This document shows, piece after piece, positions 46,096-55,012 of a stretch of DNA of 64,000 nt; positions within the stretch are counted from its first letter, which is position 1; every line of letters begins with the position of its first letter. Position numbers and translations under genes: made by a program. The notes beneath the pieces were generated by a model, which made no database searches, was not told the origin of the DNA, and saw nothing but the letters and a program-made list of their open reading frames with translations. The stretch is from positions 1 through 64,000 of IMG/VR virus record IMGVR_UViG_3300027973_000053. The stretch is one strand, 5' to 3'. This DNA comes from a virus.

Positions 46096-48465
46096 TTAAG
46101 CCATTTCTTCTTGTGGCTGTTGTTGTTCTTGACCTTGTTCTTGTGGTTGTCCTTGTCCTTCTTGTTCCATTTGCTGCTGCTGCTGTTGTTGCATAATAGC
46201 TTGTTGAATTTGTTGGTTTTCCATTTCAACAGGCACTTGGAAGTTTTGCAAAACGCTTGAAACAACAGGCTTCAATTCTTCGGGTATAGGCATTTGAATT
46301 TTAGCCAACTCAAATAACCCTTGAATTACCATTTCCTTTTGCTTGGATTCTGATTTTTTCTTTTCAATGGCTTCGTCTGCCTGTGCTTTTGCCATTATGC
46401 TTTGCTGATTGGCTTCGTTGTTCATTTGTGCATTTTGCTGTGCCTTTTGTTGCTCTGTCTTTATGTATCTTTTTTGCCCTTGTCTGAAATACATTTCTGC
46501 AAGTTCTACACTTTCTTTTGCTATACGCATTATTTTGAAAGGGTCTAAATATACAGTAAGCAAAGGTGTAGCGGCTATGGAATTGTTCATCATAGCTTCT
46601 AGCTTCTGCATTTCGTATTCGGTAGGCAGCATATCTACTTTTGCCAAAAAGTTTCTTTGTCTTACATCTTGCTCGGAGAACATATCTCTATACGCTTCTC
46701 CGCTATGAAGTACGGAAGCATTTAATAAGCAAGCTACCTTTCTTGCGGTGTCCTCCATTACATACAAATAACTATCATAAACATAATCGGTAGCGTTATT
46801 GGCTAACTGCATAGATGATTCTATGTTTTGTACTGCTACTCTTGGTCTAGATGCTTGTTGTAATAGGTTAGGGTCGTCGCCCAATTCATCTTTTAATACT
46901 TGATAGTGGAATTGGTAAAGAGAAATAAGTGCTTGTAATTGCGGCGCAAATCCATTGTTTGCAAGTTCCTTAATTGGTATAGGTATAGCTTGCCCCTCTG
47001 CATCTCTACCACGATAGTAAAGTTTACCTGTTTGTTCCCAAATCTTTTGTATATCAATTGGCTTGGAAAAATCTCCCAAACCTAAATCAAGTTCTTGTAA
47101 AGCATCAACATCAATAGCCGCACCAGATGGAACCATCTTTGCTACAAGCTGCTGAATTTTTAGCCTTGCTAAAATCATTTGCTCAATAGGTTCTTCAATC
47201 TTTTCAGCGATAGCCACATTACGCATATCTTGCTGCTGATACATATAAAAAGAATATGAAAATTCTGCATCACCTAATTCCTTTGGGTCTTGGGGTCGAA
47301 TCATATTCTTTTTAATGTTCCATTTGATTATTTTCTTTACTGCCGGGCAATAAACTCCTTCATATATGTTCCACTTTCCTTCGCTTACAAATTCTTGGTT
47401 TTCGTCAATCTTTTGTGGTCTTTCGGATTTGCGAATGATTGTAGCGTTATTCTTCTTTGTCTTTGTAACTAAATATCCTTGTGAATCGTATGACTTTAAT
47501 TCAAAGCACATTAAATCAATGTTGTATTCATCGTATGGTCGCAAATAAGATACATTCCAATCCTGCATCCACTTTATCTTATCGGTAAGCTGATAGTCTT
47601 TTGAAAAACTAGCTATTTCAAAAATTTCTTCTTCGGTAAGTGTACCTCCGTTTTCCTTTCCGTACTTTGCCCTTAATTCGCTTATTTTAATAGAACGAAT
47701 ATGCCCTCTGTATGATGTATCTCTAAAATCGGGGTAGTCTGAATATGAATAAAAGCAGTTTTCGGGTCTTAACCACTCTACAAGAACCTCCCCTTTATCA
47801 TTCATCCATGTATAAGTTCCTACAAGCCCTACCGAAGCTGCATCGTGTAGCATCTTTTCTTTTAACACTCCATACCATCCGTTAGCGTTAAATATGTTGT
47901 TGCACCCTAAACTGAATTTTATTTCCTCTGGAAGATTATTGAACTCCATTGTCCATCTATCCAATTCGTCTTTATCTTCTGCCACAAATTGCCCTTGTGG
48001 AATCATTGGTACACCCGATTCTTGTGATATTTGAGTAAGTACCTCCTTGTTTTGGTAGTAATATTCCGCTTCTGCTGCTTTGTCTTTCTTTTCTTGTAAA
48101 CTTGTTGGGTCAACTGCGGTAACCTTTACTTTCTCTTTTCTTGCCATCCAACCACCTACAAGCCTTGATATGATTGTGTTTCCGATAAGAATAGGCTTCC
48201 AATTAATGTTTACATAATTGTTTTTGCCATTCATTTCCAATCTATCTAAATAGACTGACATATCTATCTTTCCGGTGGCTATTTGTCTATTCTTTCTAAA
48301 ACGATTATTGCGTATCCAAAAGTATGTTTGGTTTCCGTAGATGGTAGAATATATTGATTCAGCAACCTTTTTACCAAAATCTAAATCTGATTTCAATGCT
48401 ACATTGGTTGTAGTTTGAAAATCTTTTAGTGGTTGACCTGATGATATTTCGTTGTTGTTTAACAA
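46096..48465 (-). CDS. Portal protein
   Basis: A 789-residue protein placed directly downstream of the large terminase. After about 60 residues it has the portal-type segment VNINWKPILIGNTIISRLVG, followed by a helix-rich clip/wing and a long C-terminal helix (MQKLEAMMNNSIAATPLLTV) ending in a Gln-rich tail (IMQQQQQQQMEQEGQGQ). The size fits portals of crAss-like and other podovirus-type phages. The CTG-rich DNA coding the Gln tail is a simple repeat. The dodecameric portal ring is the DNA entry channel. Confidence 0.7.
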   Translation of the reverse strand: MLNNNEISSGQPLKDFQTTTNVALKSDLDFGKKVAESIYSTIYGNQTYFWIRNNRFRKNRQIATGKIDMSVYLDRLEMNGKNNYVNINWKPILIGNTIISRLVGGWMARKEKVKVTAVDPTSLQEKKDKAAEAEYYYQNKEVLTQISQESGVPMIPQGQFVAEDKDELDRWTMEFNNLPEEIKFSLGCNNIFNANGWYGVLKEKMLHDAASVGLVGTYTWMNDKGEVLVEWLRPENCFYSYSDYPDFRDTSYRGHIRSIKISELRAKYGKENGGTLTEEEIFEIASFSKDYQLTDKIKWMQDWNVSYLRPYDEYNIDLMCFELKSYDSQGYLVTKTKKNNATIIRKSERPQKIDENQEFVSEGKWNIYEGVYCPAVKKIIKWNIKKNMIRPQDPKELGDAEFSYSFYMYQQQDMRNVAIAEKIEEPIEQMILARLKIQQLVAKMVPSGAAIDVDALQELDLGLGDFSKPIDIQKIWEQTGKLYYRGRDAEGQAIPIPIKELANNGFAPQLQALISLYQFHYQVLKDELGDDPNLLQQASRPRVAVQNIESSMQLANNATDYVYDSYLYVMEDTARKVACLLNASVLHSGEAYRDMFSEQDVRQRNFLAKVDMLPTEYEMQKLEAMMNNSIAATPLLTVYLDPFKIMRIAKESVELAEMYFRQGQKRYIKTEQQKAQQNAQMNNEANQQSIMAKAQADEAIEKKKSESKQKEMVIQGLFELAKIQMPIPEELKPVVSSVLQNFQVPVEMENQQIQQAIMQQQQQQQMEQEGQGQPQEQGQEQQQPQEEMA

Positions 48466-48485
48466 TTTATGTTAAATTTTATTTC

Positions 48486-48493
48486 CAAATATA
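48486..48493 (-). promoter_or_regulatory. Putative -7 box
   Basis: TATATTTG on the minus strand, 20 bases before the portal start codon, without a matching TTTG box at 19 bases. Confidence 0.35.
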
Positions 48494-48515
48494 GTACAAA
48501 AAATAAAAAAATAAT

Positions 48516-50558
48516 TTAATTAACCAAATTTGGTACATAGCTTTTAACCATAGGTTCTTTTTTTGGCTTATCAACCACAGTTTCAAGCAGTAAAACAAGC
48601 ATCATTAAAAAAGAAACAGTAGTATCAAATTTGTTCCGGTCATTAGGGTCGTACTTCTTTGCATCCACAAGTAAGTTTTCAAAGTCCACTTTATCAATGT
48701 GGTTTTCAAAATACATTATGCCTACATCGTTTTGCTTTGTCAAACTAAATGGTGTGGTTGGAAATCCTCTATATCTTTCTGAATCTTTTTTGGTTGGGTC
48801 TATTACTGAATTAGGATATAACCCCAAATATAGTATTCTACCTCTATCCCTAAAATAACTTAGGTAGTCGTCAGAATTATGCTCGTACCACACCTTGTAG
48901 CCATAATATTCACTTGCAAGCAGAACTTGTTCATGTAGCGTTTCTTTTATAGATGGTCTGCCAATTAAGTGTCCTATTGCCTTCCCTGTTTGAGATGGAT
49001 TTAACATATCCCATCTCCTTCCTATCCACGCACTTGCTCTTGAACCATACTTACCTCCTTGACTATTACTATATCCATCAATAGCAATTACCCCATCGCT
49101 TATTCTTCCGGGCTTCTTTTGTTTTTGCTCGTATGTGTATTTGTTGTCTTGTCCTTGTGGTGGAAATTGGGTTATTTTCCAATGGAAATCTTCATCTACT
49201 GCTTCTCTCCATTTTACTTTTTGGTCTATATCTCGGTAGAATAAAACTTTTCTTTTTAGTACCGGATTTTCGTTTAGTTCTTGTTCTCTTTTGGCTATGT
49301 TCAATACGTTAAATATACAATCATCTGCATCCGTACTAAATGCTTCCTCTATTGTTAGAGGTTCTTTTCTTATCCTTGCTGATAATGCTCTAGGGTTGTT
49401 TTTTGCTGCATCCCTTTCAGCCATTATAGCCTTTAGTGTTTTTTCTTCATCCGGATATCCGTATAAGTCAAAGTTTCTTGTTTTTTTTGCAGACATAAAG
49501 AAGCGATACAATCCGCTACTTGTTTCTCCGTTTTCTTGTCTATTATTTTGGTCGGATTCATCCCACAATAACTTAAAGGCATCCTGTATTCCGTTTTTAT
49601 CGGTATCAAGTTTTTCTACTGTGGTTGTGTATAAAGCCTTGCCAATAATCCTACCTTCATCATCTTTTAAGCAATATCTTACTACTTCGTGTCTATCGTA
49701 AACATTACATTCCGTAGTTTTTCCTTCTTCATCACCAACGTATCTGTGTATCTTTTGTCCGTCATAAGCTGTTTCGTCTGCACTTTGCCAGTCAATAGCA
49801 CTACCTAATTCATCCTTATCTACTGAATCTTCTGATTTTTTACCCCTTACGTTTGTCTTTTGAAAACGCATTTCCGTTCTTGGATTGACACCTAAAGACA
49901 TATCGTATTCGGGTCGAAAGAATCTTGGTAACCTTCTAAATGGATTGACAATAGTTTTAGAAAAGAATTTCTTTGCATCAGCACCTGTCTTTGATTGTAT
50001 GCCGCCAAAAGTCATTTTGGTTCTTGTGATATAATCAACAAGAAATACACCTGCAAAGAATGACTTACCGAATCTTCGTTTCGTTACCTCTACCATCCCC
50101 ATACTAATAGGGTCTTGTATGCAGTATTCTAAAAAGTAAGATTTTTCTAAATCTGGAATCCTGAATTTAGGGCTTCCAATATCTATGTTCCACCATTGAA
50201 GATAAAGGTAGTGTAGTCCGGTTATGTAGGTTGGTTTACCATTGTTCATAAACCAAAATCCATTCAATCTTCTATCCCATTCTTGTTTCTTAAATTCTTC
50301 AAGTTTCTCGTTGTAGAAATCGGGTTGGTCGTCTTTCCTTTTCTTTTCGTAGTTATCCCACTCCTTCATTACTTCATCATACCATGCAGGGGGCTTTATT
50401 CTTTCCCAATATTGGTGCTTTGGGTTATCTGACCTTTGGTATATTCCTCTCCATTGTAGGGTGTTTGTAAAGGCATTAAAAACGTATCCCGGTTCAGGTA
50501 TATTGCATATTAACCCTTGTATATTAACCGATGTTCCGTTTTCGTATGGCTTAAACAT
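48516..50558 (-). CDS. Large terminase subunit (TerL)
   Basis: A 680-residue packaging motor. Near residue 156, VEVTKRRFGKSFFAGVFL is a Walker A of the variant terminase type (K-R-R-x-G-K-S). Further on, IDWQSADETAYDG is a candidate Walker B/catalytic region. The nuclease half has VIAIDGYSNSQGGKYG, an acidic strand of the RNase H fold. The N-terminal FWFMNNGKPTYITGLHYLYL matches other phage terminases of this size. It translocates DNA into the head and cuts it. The coiled-coil gene upstream is 3 bases from its start, and the portal follows. Confidence 0.85.
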   Translation of the reverse strand: MFKPYENGTSVNIQGLICNIPEPGYVFNAFTNTLQWRGIYQRSDNPKHQYWERIKPPAWYDEVMKEWDNYEKKRKDDQPDFYNEKLEEFKKQEWDRRLNGFWFMNNGKPTYITGLHYLYLQWWNIDIGSPKFRIPDLEKSYFLEYCIQDPISMGMVEVTKRRFGKSFFAGVFLVDYITRTKMTFGGIQSKTGADAKKFFSKTIVNPFRRLPRFFRPEYDMSLGVNPRTEMRFQKTNVRGKKSEDSVDKDELGSAIDWQSADETAYDGQKIHRYVGDEEGKTTECNVYDRHEVVRYCLKDDEGRIIGKALYTTTVEKLDTDKNGIQDAFKLLWDESDQNNRQENGETSSGLYRFFMSAKKTRNFDLYGYPDEEKTLKAIMAERDAAKNNPRALSARIRKEPLTIEEAFSTDADDCIFNVLNIAKREQELNENPVLKRKVLFYRDIDQKVKWREAVDEDFHWKITQFPPQGQDNKYTYEQKQKKPGRISDGVIAIDGYSNSQGGKYGSRASAWIGRRWDMLNPSQTGKAIGHLIGRPSIKETLHEQVLLASEYYGYKVWYEHNSDDYLSYFRDRGRILYLGLYPNSVIDPTKKDSERYRGFPTTPFSLTKQNDVGIMYFENHIDKVDFENLLVDAKKYDPNDRNKFDTTVSFLMMLVLLLETVVDKPKKEPMVKSYVPNLVN

Positions 50559-50561
50559 ATT

Positions 50562-50972
50562 TTATCTTTTTTGTCCTGCTAAATCCCCAACGGAATTGGC
50601 AACCGATTCGGCTGTAATTGGAATCCGTTCTTCAACTTTTTTTTGTACTTCTTTAGTATCTCCTTCCACTTCTTTTTGAGAAAACCCTTTAAGTATTTGA
50701 ATACTTTCTGATATTGTTTTTGCATCTGTCCAAACGCTTTTAATTCTTTCAAATGTTTTTGAGTTTTTATCATCTATATCTATTTCAGTTAGTTTGTGTT
50801 TGTTTAGTAGGTCTGCCATTTCGTTTGCCTTTCTTTGCAAAGAATTGTATAGCTTTCCTACTCCATCTGATTCGTATGAAATCAACTTATCTGATAGGTA
50901 TTTGTTTTCTTTTTTTAAAGAGTTTACTTGCTCTTTTAGTTCGTCAATTTCTTTTTTAGTTTCCATATTCAT
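50562..50972 (-). CDS. Coiled-coil protein, possible small terminase
   Basis: A 136-residue highly charged helical protein, with a strict heptad at the start (DELKEQVNSLKKENKYLSDK) and a tail with KEVQKKVEERIPITAESVAN. It starts inside the preceding gene (17-base overlap) and ends 3 bases from TerL. Small terminases often sit there, and this composition fits, but no DNA-binding domain is visible. A second possibility is a simple assembly factor. Confidence 0.5.
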   Translation of the reverse strand: MNMETKKEIDELKEQVNSLKKENKYLSDKLISYESDGVGKLYNSLQRKANEMADLLNKHKLTEIDIDDKNSKTFERIKSVWTDAKTISESIQILKGFSQKEVEGDTKEVQKKVEERIPITAESVANSVGDLAGQKR

Positions 50973-51600
50973 AAATTATTTTAGCTTCACTTGGCGAAAG
51001 TCCTATTAATACCTCACACATATTTACCTTGTTTGTCAAATCGTGTTCCATAGCTACCATTTCATCTCTTTCACCCGAACTTCTAACTCTGATTATTCTT
51101 TTTTCTTTTCCATCTTGGTCTTGAAATATCACCTCGTAATCAGAAGATTTTAATACTGCCATTACGTTTCCGGCATACTCTCCACCCGTAATATACAACT
51201 TGTTTTTTATTACGCTAGGCTGCACTCCATGAATAACCCCCTTGTATGGTTCAAATAATCTCAATGCAGTAGAGAAGTGTGGGAATGGTTTCCACTTATC
51301 CTCAAAATACAAATAACATTCATCAATAGGTACTGAATAAGTTCCGCAAAGTGGCTTGTTCCTTACGCTGAATACCTTGTTTGTATCGTGAATGGTGTTA
51401 TGGTGCATTATTACAGGTGTTCCCGGCTTTAATCCCATTCCATCTACTAATACTCCGTTTACAGGGTTGGTGTACCTTCCATTGAAGTTATCGTACCCTC
51501 TTTCAAGTCTTATTTTTGTTCCATCTTGAAAGGTGTGTGAGTTTTTGCTTTCTAAATCTACCTCTACAATAATTTTGTCTTTTGGTGCTATTAGTTTCAT
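50956..51600 (-). CDS. Conserved-looking protein, GroES-like fold suspected
   Basis: A 214-residue protein. The first half (LIAPKDKIIVEVDLESKNSH, then GTKIRLERGYDNFNGRYTNP and GVLVDGMGLKPGTPVIMHHN) reads like a GroES-type beta barrel with a mobile-loop insertion, but weakly. The second half has a beta domain and an acidic end (GLSPSEAKIIYEYGN). I do not recognise a clear family. It overlaps the small-terminase candidate and is adjacent to TerL, which is compatible with a packaging or assembly role. Confidence 0.5.
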   Translation of the reverse strand: MKLIAPKDKIIVEVDLESKNSHTFQDGTKIRLERGYDNFNGRYTNPVNGVLVDGMGLKPGTPVIMHHNTIHDTNKVFSVRNKPLCGTYSVPIDECYLYFEDKWKPFPHFSTALRLFEPYKGVIHGVQPSVIKNKLYITGGEYAGNVMAVLKSSDYEVIFQDQDGKEKRIIRVRSSGERDEMVAMEHDLTNKVNMCEVLIGLSPSEAKIIYEYGN

Positions 51601-51648
51601 ATTTTATTATTTATCTATGGCAAAATGCTCCGCAGCTTGTTTCTTTTT

Positions 51649-52272
51649 TTAGTAGTTTTCTTCTTCAAAATTCATTACTTCAACAAATTCTTCGTTTGCT
51701 AGATGAAACATTGCACGATATTCTTTTTCGCTTTTGAAAAAACACATTCTACACCCCCCCCTGCTCATAAAAACAGGCATTTGCGGATGCAAGTTATGCT
51801 TATACAAAATTTCTTCACAATCATCCCTTGTTAATCCATCTTCTATTAATGGATAAATATACTTTACGTTTTCTTGTAGCCCCCAATTTCCTTCTCTGCT
51901 ATTTTCTTCATCTGCATTTAATCCAATCATTAACTTACAATTTCCTTGACTTTTTAAATAATTGTCTATGGGTTCTATTTTAAATATTCTGGTACAAAAT
52001 CTCGCTTGTCCGCTAGGCATAAATTTTTGTGCAACAATTAATCTTTCTAAATTATCGTAATTTTGTTTTTTGTAATTGCAACTACCTTTTACCTTTATTA
52101 TGGTAAAATTAGGATGAATTTTTTTTATTTCACTTTCTACCTTGTCTAGCCTTTCATACATATACTTGTGTTCTGAACCTGTATCAGCCCATATTGCAGT
52201 CGCATCGTTTCCATACAAAATGCACATTGTTGTACTTTCAACACCCCCCGAAAATGATATAAACTTTTTCAC
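51649..52272 (-). CDS. PP-loop ATPase, PAPS reductase/DndC-like
   Basis: A 207-residue protein of the adenine-nucleotide alpha-hydrolase fold. The PP-loop FSFSGGVESTTMC at residues 5-13 binds ATP, IWADTGSEHKYMYERL supplies the second strand, and GGCRMCFF near the C-terminus carries a C-x-x-C. PAPS reductases, DndC (DNA phosphorothioation) and tRNA-modifying enzymes share this design. A lone DndC-like gene without DndB/D/E is not enough for phosphorothioation. It lies ahead of sugar and methyl transferases, so nucleotide-sulphur or small-molecule activation is possible. The substrate is open. Confidence 0.75.
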   Translation of the reverse strand: MKKFISFSGGVESTTMCILYGNDATAIWADTGSEHKYMYERLDKVESEIKKIHPNFTIIKVKGSCNYKKQNYDNLERLIVAQKFMPSGQARFCTRIFKIEPIDNYLKSQGNCKLMIGLNADEENSREGNWGLQENVKYIYPLIEDGLTRDDCEEILYKHNLHPQMPVFMSRGGCRMCFFKSEKEYRAMFHLANEEFVEVMNFEEENY

Positions 52273-52277
52273 TTTAT

Positions 52278-52406
52278 TTATTTATTGATTTGCTTTTTAT
52301 CACTTTTATAATCGTAAAAAACCATAAAACAAAATCCAATCAAAGGAGAAAAACCAAGACAAAAAAGGATAATATATTCAATTATTTCTTTAATAACAAT
52401 ATTCAT
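52278..52406 (-). CDS. Small one-helix membrane protein
   Basis: A 42-residue frame, MNIVIKEIIEYIILFCLGFS, then PLIGFCFMVF and a basic end. It is almost entirely hydrophobic. It is 2 bases from the glycosyltransferase-like stop and 5 bases from the PP-loop start. A similar small membrane gene accompanies the other glycosyltransferases at 12636-12767, an interesting parallel. Confidence 0.55.
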   Translation of the reverse strand: MNIVIKEIIEYIILFCLGFSPLIGFCFMVFYDYKSDKKQINK

Positions 52407-52408
52407 GG

Positions 52409-53218
52409 TTAATTATTTAATACTTTATCTACATAATACTCTACTGCTTGCTGATGGTAAAAATCGTATGCGTTTTCTCCGGTAGGTATTACATTAGGTA
52501 TAACAGGAGATAGTTCAAGTATTCTTGGTATTTTTAATCCTTCTGCAAGTTGATAACAAAATGACTGATTACCTAAAAAACCTTTTGCCGTAGCAAAGAG
52601 TGCAGCAAGTTCCCTAAAATTGTTTATTTCTATATGGTCTATCTCTAATCCCCATTGTTTGCAAAAGAAATCTTTTTCCTCTTTTAAACCAACAAAAACA
52701 ACTTTACTTTCATACTTTTTTAGAAAATTGTAGTCAATTATTGTATTTCTGTATCTGAATGTAAAGTTAATTATTAACTTATCGCCAAACTCAAATAGTG
52801 CAAGGTAGTGGGGTAGTTCTTCTTTTTTTACCCAGCTTTCAGATAAATCGCAAGTCATTTGAGGATAAACATAAAATATCCATCTATTTATTGAACCTAA
52901 TGGTTGATTAGTAAATACTTGCATCCGTACCTTATCTAAATCAATATCGTATTCTTGTCCGGTGTATATTTCAAACTTTTCAATATAATCTTGACTTTCC
53001 AATAGCGGTTTTAGCATATTTAACATATACTCGTTCATCATTACTTCATCCCCTATTTCATTTTTAAATGGATGAATAGCCCCCTCATATCCTATCCCTG
53101 CTACATCTAATCTTTGGTATATTATAGCCCTTTGATTTTTGTCCTCACATAGCTTTTTAATACCCGGTAACATAGACATTAAATCTCCTGCCGGAGAAGA
53201 AGTTTTGAATTTAATCAT
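52409..53218 (-). CDS. Glycosyltransferase-like protein (GT-B/heptosyltransferase type)
   Basis: A 269-residue protein. The C-terminal part has LFATAKGFLGNQSFCYQLAE and GLKIPRILELSPVIP, which read like the donor-binding end of GT9 heptosyltransferases (here with FLGNQS where D-S/G-x-x-H occurs). The N-terminal part lacks an obvious acceptor motif. It starts near the lone plus-strand gene, divergent from it, and belongs to the sugar cassette. Donor and acceptor unknown. Confidence 0.55.
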   Translation of the reverse strand: MIKFKTSSPAGDLMSMLPGIKKLCEDKNQRAIIYQRLDVAGIGYEGAIHPFKNEIGDEVMMNEYMLNMLKPLLESQDYIEKFEIYTGQEYDIDLDKVRMQVFTNQPLGSINRWIFYVYPQMTCDLSESWVKKEELPHYLALFEFGDKLIINFTFRYRNTIIDYNFLKKYESKVVFVGLKEEKDFFCKQWGLEIDHIEINNFRELAALFATAKGFLGNQSFCYQLAEGLKIPRILELSPVIPNVIPTGENAYDFYHQQAVEYYVDKVLNN

Positions 53219-53271
53219 AATAGTTCGTTATTTGATAGCCAATCATTTTTAACAATTAAAACAAATCAACA

Positions 53272-53565
53272 ATGGCAAACATGCACTTTTTAGCTTCCAT
53301 TTATGGAAAAGGTTCGTCAAGTAACGCATCGGCTCGTGCGTTATATTCTGCCGCAAACATTCCTGCTACGCAGGGGATTACAATGAGTTTCCCCTCTACC
53401 GGAACTGTTTTTTATCCAATCCCTGTTGGTAGCACCCCAACAAACGTATTTAATGGTGTAACTACCATTACTTGCATTGAGGTTCTTCCGCAAGGATTGA
53501 ATCAGCCATCAACAAAGTATTATACTGACGCAACAGTAAGTACTCTTGATAGTGCTGCTAAGTAA
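53272..53565 (+). CDS. Lone plus-strand protein, probably structural
   Basis: A 97-residue Ser/Thr-rich protein beginning MANMHFLASIYGKGSSSNAS and continuing TCIEVLPQGLNQPSTKYYTD. No signal peptide; beta-like composition as in virion surface proteins. It is the only plus-strand gene from 18.7 to 62.8 kb. It runs against the flanking sugar genes and has its own terminator 18 bases after the stop, so it is an independent unit. A TTTG box at 53231-53234 is upstream, but no clear TAnnTTTG follows. Decoration-type virion protein is a guess. Confidence 0.6.
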   Translation: MANMHFLASIYGKGSSSNASARALYSAANIPATQGITMSFPSTGTVFYPIPVGSTPTNVFNGVTTITCIEVLPQGLNQPSTKYYTDATVSTLDSAAK

Positions 53566-53583
53566 TTTTTAGCCGAAGTTTTA

Positions 53584-53612
53584 AAGCCCCCACTTGTTGG
53601 GGGTTTTTTATT
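53584..53612. terminator. Rho-independent terminator
   Basis: CCCCC and GGGGG arms enclose ACTTGTT and are followed by TTTTTT; AAAG precedes the left arm. It ends the plus-strand gene, and its C/A-side also precedes the stop of the minus-strand gene. Confidence 0.8.
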
Positions 53613-53613
53613 C

Positions 53614-53871
53614 CTAAAATATTGTATGATACCATCTTCCTTTTCCGCAATTTTTGCAAGCATCGCCTGTTAAATTTAAAGGTTCATAACCAATGCAGGG
53701 TCTTGTGCCTGTTGTTACACCTGTCTTTATTTCATAAGAAGGCGGATGCCCTGTAAGTTCGTTTATTATTCTTGCACCCTTGCAAGTGGGGCAACCCCTT
53801 TGCATACCCCCTTCGGATTGCCTAACATCTTCTCCTATTCCATTACATACCGGACATTTTTGCCAAGACAT
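53614..53871 (-). CDS. Zinc-ribbon protein, DnaJ-like cysteine motif
   Basis: An 85-residue protein. CPVCNGIGEDVRQSEGG then GCPTCKGARIINELTGHPP repeats the CxxCxGxG pattern of the DnaJ central zinc domain, and the end has a third C-x-x-C (ACKNCGKGRW). There is no J-domain. Zinc binding is near certain. The function in this phage is unknown. Confidence 0.7.
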   Translation of the reverse strand: MSWQKCPVCNGIGEDVRQSEGGMQRGCPTCKGARIINELTGHPPSYEIKTGVTTGTRPCIGYEPLNLTGDACKNCGKGRWYHTIF

Positions 53872-53889
53872 ATTTTTTAATTTAAAGGT

Positions 53890-54657
53890 TTATGGTCTTT
53901 CCTTAACCCATTCTTCCATAAATTTTGGATGGGTTACTGAAATTGGTTTCAAATCTTTTTCTGGGTCAAACCACAAGTCGGGATTAAATACCTCGCACTC
54001 GTCTAGTTTTTTATCATAATCAATCATCCCAAACACTCCCTGCTGCATATTGATTATTTTGGATTTCATTACTTCCTTTTTCCTTACAAATCCATAGTGT
54101 ACTATTACTATGTTTTCGTTTAGTTCGGGTTGTGCATTGGTAGTTGTCATTAGGCTTTCTGCATCATCATAGGCACGATAATTAGCCTTTGCCAATCTCA
54201 ATACTATATTACTGCAAGGAAGTATATTCTGCGGCACATTCAGTTCGTGGTTAGGTGTTTTCCATAAGTTAACCCTTCTTATTAGGCAACTATCTTTACC
54301 CGATTCTACAAACTTTCTTATTTCTGCATAGCTATCTTCGTGAACAACTTCGTCTGCTTGTACCGATAGAACGTAAGAAAATCCTAGTCGGTCTGCGTGT
54401 TGTATAGCTATGTTTGTGATGTAGGAAAGGCGGTGCTTGTCGGTGTAAAAGTTCCAATCGGTTTCGTCAAGGTTGATTACTATAAGCGGTGTTCCGTTGT
54501 ATTTCGTAGCCATTAATCTTTCTAAAGTATTATCTTCACTTTCTACATAAGCAACTATTACAACATCACAAACAGCCAACAAAGACTTGATTGATTCCTC
54601 AAAACAATAATCGTATTTTACTGCGTTTTTTAGTATTGATATTCCTGCTAGTTTCAT
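53890..54657 (-). CDS. Glycosyltransferase family 2-like protein
   Basis: A 255-residue GT-A-type protein. It begins MKLAGISILKNAVKYDYCFE, which fits the strand/helix start of GT2-like enzymes, and has SVQADEVVHEDSY near residue 97, where A-D-E occupies the D-x-D position of the metal site. No transmembrane segment or signal peptide. It is coupled to an upstream hypothetical gene by a 3-base gap and lies within the sugar cassette. The exact family is uncertain. Confidence 0.65.
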   Translation of the reverse strand: MKLAGISILKNAVKYDYCFEESIKSLLAVCDVVIVAYVESEDNTLERLMATKYNGTPLIVINLDETDWNFYTDKHRLSYITNIAIQHADRLGFSYVLSVQADEVVHEDSYAEIRKFVESGKDSCLIRRVNLWKTPNHELNVPQNILPCSNIVLRLAKANYRAYDDAESLMTTTNAQPELNENIVIVHYGFVRKKEVMKSKIINMQQGVFGMIDYDKKLDECEVFNPDLWFDPEKDLKPISVTHPKFMEEWVKERP

Positions 54658-54660
54658 AAA

Positions 54661-54999
54661 TTATTTTTTAGAATAAAGCCAATTTATAATTTCAATCAGA
54701 GATAAGTATTCGGCTTCTTCGTATGACACTCCCACCCCTGCATGAGTGTTGTTTTCATCCATTAAGACACTATAAAGAAAAACAAGATTGTTGCTAAATC
54801 CTGCATTTTGGGCATTATGTTGCGGACTGACATCGCAAAAAATATTGTATGAATCTCTAAACCATTTAAAAACTAAAGATTTTTCTATTGTTATTTCTTT
54901 GCTATCAAACGGAAGTTCATCTAATTCCTCAAATGACTTTTCGCTATGTTTTTTATACCCTAATTTTTCTAATTCACTAAATAATGGCATTGTGTTCAT
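54661..54999 (-). CDS. Hypothetical protein
   Basis: A 112-residue acidic protein that I do not recognise (NTMPLFSELEKLGYKKHSEK, KSLVFKWFRDSYNIFC, EYLSLIEIINWLYSKK). It lies between the GT2-like and methyltransferase genes with 3- and 13-base spacing. Co-transcription suggests a link to the sugar cassette. Confidence 0.55.
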   Translation of the reverse strand: MNTMPLFSELEKLGYKKHSEKSFEELDELPFDSKEITIEKSLVFKWFRDSYNIFCDVSPQHNAQNAGFSNNLVFLYSVLMDENNTHAGVGVSYEEAEYLSLIEIINWLYSKK

Positions 55000-55012
55000 G
55001 TTGTTTATAATT

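Noticed and set aside
51649-52272. A full DNA phosphorothioation (Dnd) system.
   Set aside because: Only a DndC-like PP-loop protein is present; partners are lacking within the window.
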